A model generated the notes under the pieces. The model did no database searches. It was given only the letters and a program-made list of their open reading frames with translations, and had not been told where the DNA came from. From contig JAKMXF010000300.1 of the NCBI GenBank assembly GCA_024704765.1, forward strand, positions 310,001 to 374,000: 64,000 bases of DNA, written 5' to 3'. Position 1 is the first letter of the stretch; every line of letters begins with the position of its first letter. Shown here one piece after another: positions 57,701-64,000 of the stretch. The translations under genes and the position numbers were made by a program. The stretch is from Oopsacas minuta (Eukaryota; Porifera; Hexactinellida; Lyssacinosida; Leucopsacidae).

Positions 57701-60651
57701 AGTTGAACGAGATGCTAGCGTATAGAAAGCTATTAGCTCTCCAAGTTCTGTTACTTTACGGAGCTGAGATGGATTAGTTTTAAGTCTTGATACTTCTTTT
57801 GAACCTAATCTGAGACGTAATAGATCTTGTATACGAGTTTCTGAGAAGCGATCTGAAGACTTTAGCATGTCTCCTTTGTTACGGAGCTCATCCTTAAATG
57901 CATGTACCCATCTGTAAATAAAATATAATACTACTACAGTTAATATTGATAGTATAATTACCTTGGTATTTTAGGAGAAACTGCATAGAAATCTTCAAAT
58001 GTTATCTTTAAGAAATAACAACTCTCTCCATCCTCACACACTGTGTGATATACTTTCTTATTCTTCTCTTCTCTCTCAATCAAGCCAGGGAGTTGGTTTA
58101 ACATGTCGCTCGAGATATCAACGGTTTCACTCAAATCTCTCATTTCAATTCTTTGTTTGAATATGTCTAATGAGCACTTAACTCCACACAGTTTGGAGGT
58201 TTTCTGTGGGTGCCAGCGAGAGCCTAAACTAGGGAGAATGGGACAAAATTGCTTCTCATTAGTGTAGGCATCTTTCTCGAGTTTCTCCAACAGAGAAGGT
58301 TCATGAGGGATCTTGCCTGGAAAAATATTTAAATCACGATATTACTAGCAATTTACTTCTATTTATACCTTTTCGTTTGAGTACAATGAACAGTGGTAGA
58401 AGAAATATAATAAACTTGAATAGCATCAAATCCATTGTATATTTGAGGTCAGAGAAGAGATGTTTGTATAGATATTGTCTTTGTGCTTGAAGGTAACAGT
58501 GAATTCTACGATGGTCTACTTGTGACAAGTTCTCAAACTGAATGTGTTTTACTCCTAGGTCAATTTCTGCTGAGCTCAATAGGACATTACCCTATGAATT
58601 TAAATTGGTTACACACAGACTATTAATTGGTGCAAGATAGTGCTGGTAATCACTGAGCTAAAAATAGCAATTATTATTCAATATGTGTATCAAGATTTAC
58701 AGGGATAAACAGGTATAAATCATTTCCATGATGGGCTCACACAACTAAATTATGGACAGTATTAGCTTCGAATTAGACAAGTGCATAGGGAAGATAGGCA
58801 GTGAAGTATCTAACATTAAACGGCCACAAGGACTAGCTATTGATACCATAAATGAAAATATATATATTGTAGATGAAGGCAATAGAAAAGTATTAGTCTA
58901 TACGATAGGAGGAGAATTTATATTAGAATTTCCTAAGAAATTGGGTTATATACTAAGAGGTGCTTGTGGCATTGCTGTTAAGTTCAATAAGGTATTCGTG
59001 ACTGAAGAATTTCGTTCTACAATTTCTGTATTCAGCTTAGAAGGAAATTTCCTAACACGATTCGATGGCCGAACTCTATTTATAAAAGAATCACTGGATG
59101 TACCAACTGGAATAACAGTCGCAAAAGATGGAACTGTTTTCGCGTGCGATTGTTTCAACTCCAATATCGTGATATTTACCGAGGAATTAATTCCGCAAAT
59201 ATATATTTTACCAGCTGGGAAACTTCCCAAAGATGTTAAGCTGTTGAATGATAGAACACTAGCTATATTGAATGGAGACACAAAATGCATTATGCTAATT
59301 AACTTAGAAGATGGAAATAAGGAAGATATGATAGTTAACAGGAAAGAAGGAGATGTCTACAATCCAATATTCTTTGAAATTTATCTCAACGAGTATATAC
59401 TTATTAGCGATTATGAGAATAATACAATTAAGATATTCTCTAAGAAAGGAAAGCTATTGAATGTCATTGGTAAGAGTGGAGAAATGTTCAATTATCCTAC
59501 TGGTATTGCTGTACACAGCAATACACAAACTTTAATTAGTGTATGCCGGAAAGAACACAGTCCTATCCAATTCTTCAAATTAGAAACTTAATTTTCTGCT
59601 AACTTACATTGAAATTAACTGACTTTAGACGACCTACAATGTGAGGAATGAGAGAATCTATGTGAAGAAGGAATGTCTGTTTTCTAGCTGCCTCTTCTGA
59701 AGTCGCGAAATCTGGCGGATCATTACGATTGGGAAGTTGTAATTTATCCAAATCCAATAATCCTAAGAATTAATATTAAAATTTGCATGTGACAATACTT
59801 CCAATAATTTTTACCTGCTTCTAATAAGTCATTTCTTTCCTCTCTCATGCGTGTGTTACCGTCTATGTATGTAGGTTCTTTGGGCAGATGTATCATACCC
59901 ATCTTAAAGTAGGTCTTCTGTATCTGTTCTGACATTGCATTAGCTACTTGTAGAGAATCTCGACGATTGCTAAAAATATATAAATTTGACTTAGAATTTC
60001 ATAAGAATTCTTACAATACTATACCTCATTTGGATAGGAGCTTGAGATTGTTTGAAGAGAGTGCGCCAGTTGTCACCTAGTCCCGACTGCTTGTCAATGT
60101 CAAACTCAAATCTGTTCAGTAGTGATATGACAGCATAACCAATAGATATCATAGTCTGTCCTATTAGCGTATTGTTGTAAGCAGGAGTTATCCTTACTGT
60201 TGTGCTACCTAGATAATGTGTACATATAACTACGTATTCAAGTATTTGTTGGGGAGTTAAATAGCTAACCGTCATGATTGGGTATAAATGAAAGCTGTGG
60301 AGTTTGTTGGAATATATAGATACCAATAGTAAGTTCTCTGATAATGTGGTGGATTTGAGTGAGAGTAGGGAATTTGAGAGGAGTTGAATTTTCATTTTTA
60401 ACTCTGAACCCGAGGATTAGATCAATATATTGGTTTGAAGAGAGGGTGGGGAAGGGGTGTAAAAAGGCCTCTTGAGGGGGACTGGGGTCAAACTCCCCTA
60501 GCAACCAGTCAGTGTGTCGATAGTATGCAGAGGCATGCAGAGAGGTCCTCTCTAACTTTTCAAAGTAGTGACTAGCATTTCTCGCAGCTGTAATGAGTGA
60601 TTTAGCTACACGCTCCATTTCAGTACGTATTGAAGGCTGATTGCCAGACAT
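54727..60651 (-). CDS. ANKAR: ankyrin and armadillo repeat-containing protein, nine exons
   Basis: Minus-strand exons 60270-60651, 60025-60208, 59815-59969, 59608-59762, 58369-58591, 57962-58316, 57460-57911, 57048-57388 and 54727-56997 join with matching phases to 1,505 residues (human 1,434). The N-terminus carries the family motif IIRELTIGIYIFQQTPQ. One hydrophobic segment (FKFIIFLLPLFIVLKRK, exon 5) matches the single predicted transmembrane stretch of the vertebrate protein. Ankyrin repeats follow at about 580-760, then armadillo repeats fill the large last exon. Function is unknown in any species. Intron 4 (58592-59607) contains an NHL-repeat gene on the opposite strand. Intron 7 has an (AAT)n tract. 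Each junction was checked by hand. Confidence 0.88.
57399..57420. repeat. (AAT)n microsatellite in ANKAR intron 7
   Basis: About seven AAT units filling much of a 71-nt intron, just inside the splice acceptor of exon 8. Confidence 0.75.
58752..59591 (+). CDS. NHL-repeat beta-propeller protein, nested antisense in ANKAR intron 4
   Basis: 279 residues, one exon, on the strand opposite to ANKAR. NHL-type blades recur: PQGLAIDTINENIYIVDEGN, ACGIAVKFNKVFVTEE, PTGITVAKDGTVFACDC, NEYILISDYENNTIKIF and a last PTGIAVHSNTQTLISV, enough for a six-bladed propeller with nothing else attached. There is no RING, B-box or signal peptide, so it resembles the isolated propeller of TRIM/NHL proteins. The stop codon lies only 16 nt from the ANKAR exon 4 splice donor, so its 3' UTR must run antisense through ANKAR exon 4. 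Biochemical role unknown. Confidence 0.75.
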   Translation: MDSISFELDKCIGKIGSEVSNIKRPQGLAIDTINENIYIVDEGNRKVLVYTIGGEFILEFPKKLGYILRGACGIAVKFNKVFVTEEFRSTISVFSLEGNFLTRFDGRTLFIKESLDVPTGITVAKDGTVFACDCFNSNIVIFTEELIPQIYILPAGKLPKDVKLLNDRTLAILNGDTKCIMLINLEDGNKEDMIVNRKEGDVYNPIFFEIYLNEYILISDYENNTIKIFSKKGKLLNVIGKSGEMFNYPTGIAVHSNTQTLISVCRKEHSPIQFFKLET

Positions 60652-60818
60652 AATTATCTAATACAATAAATAACTCCAATGGGTTATATCCAATCTATTT
60701 ATGTTTCTGAAAATGAATGTTTTGATATATCAGCACAATTATTTATATTATAAATTAACTCATCAAACAATAGCTAAGAATAGTATCCAGTTTCCTATAT
60801 GTAGGTCTCTTCAATTGT

Positions 60819-62065
60819 CTAGAATACAATTGTACTTAGCATAGTGCCCAATGACTGAATGATATTAGAAGCTAGAGTGAGATCAACTTTCTCTTCCAGA
60901 TGCCGTTTGGGATCTTGTTTGCCAACATTCTTAATAGCGAGTTGTTCAGGAGTCATCTTATCTTCCTCTACAACAGCTTTATTATATGACTTAGCTAGTT
61001 CTAACATCTCAATTACTATCTTTTCATTATCATCAGCATGTTCTTTGAACTCAACAAGCTTCAAACCTTCCATCCAAGTTTTCTTATGTAAATTCATCAA
61101 CATTTTCTGCTCTAATTCGTTTTTCTTATAATTGATAGGCATGGAGTAGTAGTGTCTACCCAGACCATGTATAACTGCCTGTATAGACGGCTTTTGGAGA
61201 TGACCTGTAGAAATTTAAGAGAGTACAATATTTATTTATTATTAGATAATTAACAAGTAGTGTGACCTCAGTAAACTGTTGTGTCGGGAACGCAGAAAAT
61301 GCTACCATCCCATTTCCCCGTTTGTAGAGGTTTTACTATACCTATATTAGATGTAGTCTGTCTAGATTCTTGTGTAGGAGCTAGCGTAGCAGTACCAATA
61401 AGCCTGAAGGCATCAATCACTACTTTCCCTTTAACACTTTGTATAGGATCAACAACCACAGCAACAGCTCGACTAGTTAGAGCTTCAAAACTCTGTTGTG
61501 TGTTAATATCCACACCTGATAGCCAGCAGCCGAATCCGGGGTGTGAATGATACCATCCTACCACCATCTCTGGCCTACCTGTCTGTTTAAGCATGTCAAG
61601 CATTTTAGCCTGGAACACAGGGTCTACAGCCTCAACACTTACTCCTGTACCTGACTGAGGCATCGCAAACACGTCGATTACTTTAACTGTGTAGTCGTCG
61701 ACAAAATCTCCTACAACGAGACATAAAGATTAATCAGTTAATTCTGTAAGTATCAGGCAATTGAAACCCAACATAGAAAGTTCACGTGTGGATAATTACA
61801 CTTATAACTTCCGAATACAATTATATGGAATAAATTTAGAATGATGAATTGAACTCTGGTAGCAAATTACAATAAATTGGCGGAATTTCTTACCTAACAT
61901 TAGTCCCATTACCTCCATGGGTACCCCTGCTCTCCCATGCTTTAGCATCTTGAGTAGAGCTAGAGAAGATATGTAGACCTGCTCAGCTGTGTCCATAGTA
62001 GGACCATCTTGTTGAGCCCCCATCATACCAGGCATACGACGACCTAACTGAAGGAGACTTTCCAT
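60819..62065 (-). CDS. PSMD14: 26S proteasome deubiquitinase Rpn11/PSMD14, three exons
   Basis: Minus-strand exons 61894-62065, 61342-61710 and 60819-61204 join in frame to 308 residues (human 310). The JAMM zinc site is complete: Glu in VPMEVMG, then [14 protein letters not shown] with two His and Asp. It removes ubiquitin chains en bloc from substrates at the proteasome lid. The N-terminal [19 protein letters not shown] is nearly invariant in eukaryotes. The insert before RQTTSN differs from vertebrates ([11 protein letters not shown]), an otherwise tolerant loop. Divergent from the ADF-H-Rab gene. Confidence 0.96.
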
Positions 62066-62499
62066 TTTAGTGCTCTAATTATCAGTGAATAAATGATTAC
62101 TTAAAATTCACAAAAACAAAAATTGTTGTAAACTTGTTGTCATGGGGAAAAGTACGGTCTGTTTGATATTAGGTGACGACATCATGAATTAACGTTAAAT
62201 GCGAATTTTGAGGATTATAATTTCGTAATGAATAAATAATTGCAACACAATGTAAACATAATATATTTTTGAAAAATCATTAAAATCTTAGAATTCAATG
62301 ATACTTTCTCCAAAAACTAGCATAACACATCTGTATTATTAATCATCTCCTTACGAATGAGCAGGACCGGATATAATGGGAATGCGGTAATGATTACAAA
62401 AGTTTATAATGATGCTAACTCTAATATAGTCTATAATAGCAAAAATGTAGTAACTCAATGCCATATTGGCTCTAACTGTAGGCATAATTAGAGTACATT
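62066..62499. promoter_or_regulatory. divergent promoter region, PSMD14 / ADF-H-Rab gene
   Basis: 434 nt between divergent start codons. It is AT-rich with no gene; both promoters must lie here. I do not recognise specific factor sites. Confidence 0.5.
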
Positions 62500-64000
62500 A
62501 TGTGGAGAGTTTGTGGTGGCAGTATATCTACGCCTAATCCTACACAGCTATTTAATCTAGAAACTACAATTACAAATAATAATATGGCAACATCTGAGTG
62601 TTTGAAACTAGATAATGAAGTTCAAATTCATTACAGTGATATTGTAAAGGCTAAATGTGCTGCCACACCTTGGAAAATATTCACATTCGGAGAAGAGGAT
62701 CACAGTACTCTACTGTTCCTGGAGGAGGGCTCCTCCCTCAATGATTTCAAAGCCAATTTGAGTAGCGATAAAGTTCTATTCGGGCTGTTACGCATAGCAG
62801 ATAACAAACCAGCGAATTTAAAAGGAAAACTAATCTTAGTGTATTGGTGCGGACAGAATTCAGAAGCAGAATTGAGAACTGAGACTGAGCAACTATACAA
62901 GAGTAACGGAGAGGTTGTATTTAGCAAGTGTGAAAGGTTTATTTCCATTGAAAGCCTCGAGGAATTGGAAATGAAGTTAAAAGTTATACTCACCAGCAAA
63001 GAGCATAAAAGAATCGATAGTATTAAGGACAAAAATTCTACTCTCGACAATATAAGCGGTGGAAAAGGCAAGAACAAATACAAATCGAAACGTAAGGGTA
63101 AAGCTATTAGAGAGAGCAGTGTACTTGATGAAGGAAGAGATAGCATGACACCAGACAATGGTAGTGGAGATGAGTTGGTATTCCCAGCACCTACAAGTGC
63201 AAGTGAGTTTTGCTTATTTTTAGGGACTAGTATAATAATATGGCCGGTAAGGGGAAATTCGCCCCTGGTACATTTCTCCAGATCTTCACAAGATCACACC
63301 ATGAAATCTATTTTTGCAATTTTGAGCATATCAATTGGACGAATATTTTAAAATATAGCCATGCAAAGTGGTTGATGCACAAAGACGTAAGTCATTCAAA
63401 TCTATTCTGCAAATTTCCACCGAAAATGTACTGTTTGCAAGCTATGTTAATCAGGTACTAAATTTGGTAAGATAACGCGGCTACTGATAGAGCACGTAGT
63501 TATAACTGTATCTACATAATTTTCAATTATAATACACACAATGTATTCTTGTAGCTCAGAGCCCAGTCGAAGATAAACCAGAAACCAAGGGATTAAATGC
63601 ATTAGAAAGAATCTTAGCTACAGACAGTATAAGTTACGCTAATGTAGAAAAGATGAAGGTTATCATAGTAGGAGATTGTCAAGTCGGTAAGACGCATCTT
63701 CTACACACGTATGTCTATGGAAAATCTAAGAAATACCATCCACAGGTAACTGTAGGAGTAGACCATCTATACCGTGTAGTTAACACTGATATTAATAAAC
63801 CGATTAAACTTGAGTTGTGGGATACTAGCGGGGAGGAGCGATATAGAGCTTTAGCTTCTGTATGGTATAGGCATGCTGTAGGAGCTATGGTTGTATTTGA
63901 TTTGACTGATGCTGATTCTCTGGATAGTATACCAAACTGGATCGAGTCAATTAACAGGTACACAGACTGCAAAGCATACATCTTGGTAGGAAACAAGAAT
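62500..64000 (+). CDS. ADF-H (coactosin-like) domain fused to Rab-like GTPase, 3' partial
   Basis: Exon 1 62500-63202 and exon 2 from 63555 join at phase 1 (donor GTGAGT, acceptor TTGTAG). The start could be 62500 or 62584 (MATSECLKL). Residues about 35-165 form an ADF-homology domain closest to coactosin (KLILVYWCGQN; CERFISIESLEEL), an actin-binding fold. A Lys/Ser-rich linker (KGKNKYKSKRKGK) follows. Exon 2 encodes a Rab-type G domain: P-loop GDCQVGKTHL, switch I VTVGVDHL, switch II WDTSGEERYRA, and GNKN at the window edge. The usual catalytic Gln in WDTAGQE is Glu here, so hydrolysis should be weak. An alternative is two genes, the second starting at the Met of MKVIIVGD (63651); the in-frame 32 codons before it argue against that. 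Confidence 0.65.
63203..63554. other. intron between ADF-H and Rab exons
   Basis: 352 nt, long for this region, where most introns are under 100 nt. It includes a 73-codon open frame (63240-63461) with no recognisable domain, which I do not call as a gene. If the fusion were really two genes, this would be the second promoter. Confidence 0.5.

Noticed and set aside
63240-63461. 73-codon open frame between the ADF-H and Rab exons
   Set aside because: No recognisable domain, AT-driven composition, and it lies inside an intron with good borders; not called a gene.

Overview
This is a compact, AT-rich stretch of animal nuclear genome. Its genes are animal orthologues (citron-type C1-PH-CNH protein, UBE3B, CBL, CaMKII, PASK, TRPA-type channel, ANKAR, animal-type RanGAP1 with a SUMO motif). 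Introns are mostly 50-100 nt with GT..AG borders, and gaps between genes are often under 250 nt. That gene density, AT bias and intron size fit an early-branching metazoan; a demosponge of the Amphimedon type is my best guess. The species is inferred, not proven. I see no rRNA, tRNA, CRISPR or bacterial operon signals.

Layout. 0-7.3 kb: citron C-terminus (cut by the window edge), MIC19/CHCHD3, UBE3B and OSGEP, all on +. 7.4-21.9 kb: one ABCC10/MRP7-type transporter gene of about 16 exons. Two of its introns hold three complete intronless genes: 4E-T (EIF4ENIF1, +), CBL (-) and FTSJ1 (+). 22-30 kb: cytochrome c, FNBP4, an M1 aminopeptidase and RANGAP1. 31-35 kb: a PP1-targeting ankyrin protein, a small unknown gene and CDK5RAP3. 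35.5-43.7 kb: a 17-exon glutaminase homologue lacking the catalytic Ser/Lys pair, an FBXO16-like F-box gene and a TRPA-type ankyrin channel. 43.9-49.3 kb: CaMKII, TEX9, CAPSL (-) and DECR1. 49.5-62.1 kb, mostly -: pirin, PASK, SLC7A6OS/Iwr1, a nine-exon ANKAR gene with an NHL-repeat gene antisense in its intron 4, and PSMD14/Rpn11. 62.5 kb to the end: a gene that reads as a coactosin/ADF-H domain spliced in frame to a Rab-like GTPase, cut by the window edge.

The genes do not form a pathway; they are mostly housekeeping and signalling genes packed together. The main points are the ADF-H-Rab fusion with an altered catalytic Gln, the predicted dead glutaminase, the nested gene architecture in which all four nested genes lack introns, duplicated DDX6-binding-type modules in 4E-T, loss of IDWG motifs in CDK5RAP3, and a family of short TA-flanked inverted-repeat elements found only in introns. 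Exon borders were worked out by hand from reading frame, phase and splice consensus; transcript data would be the decisive test.
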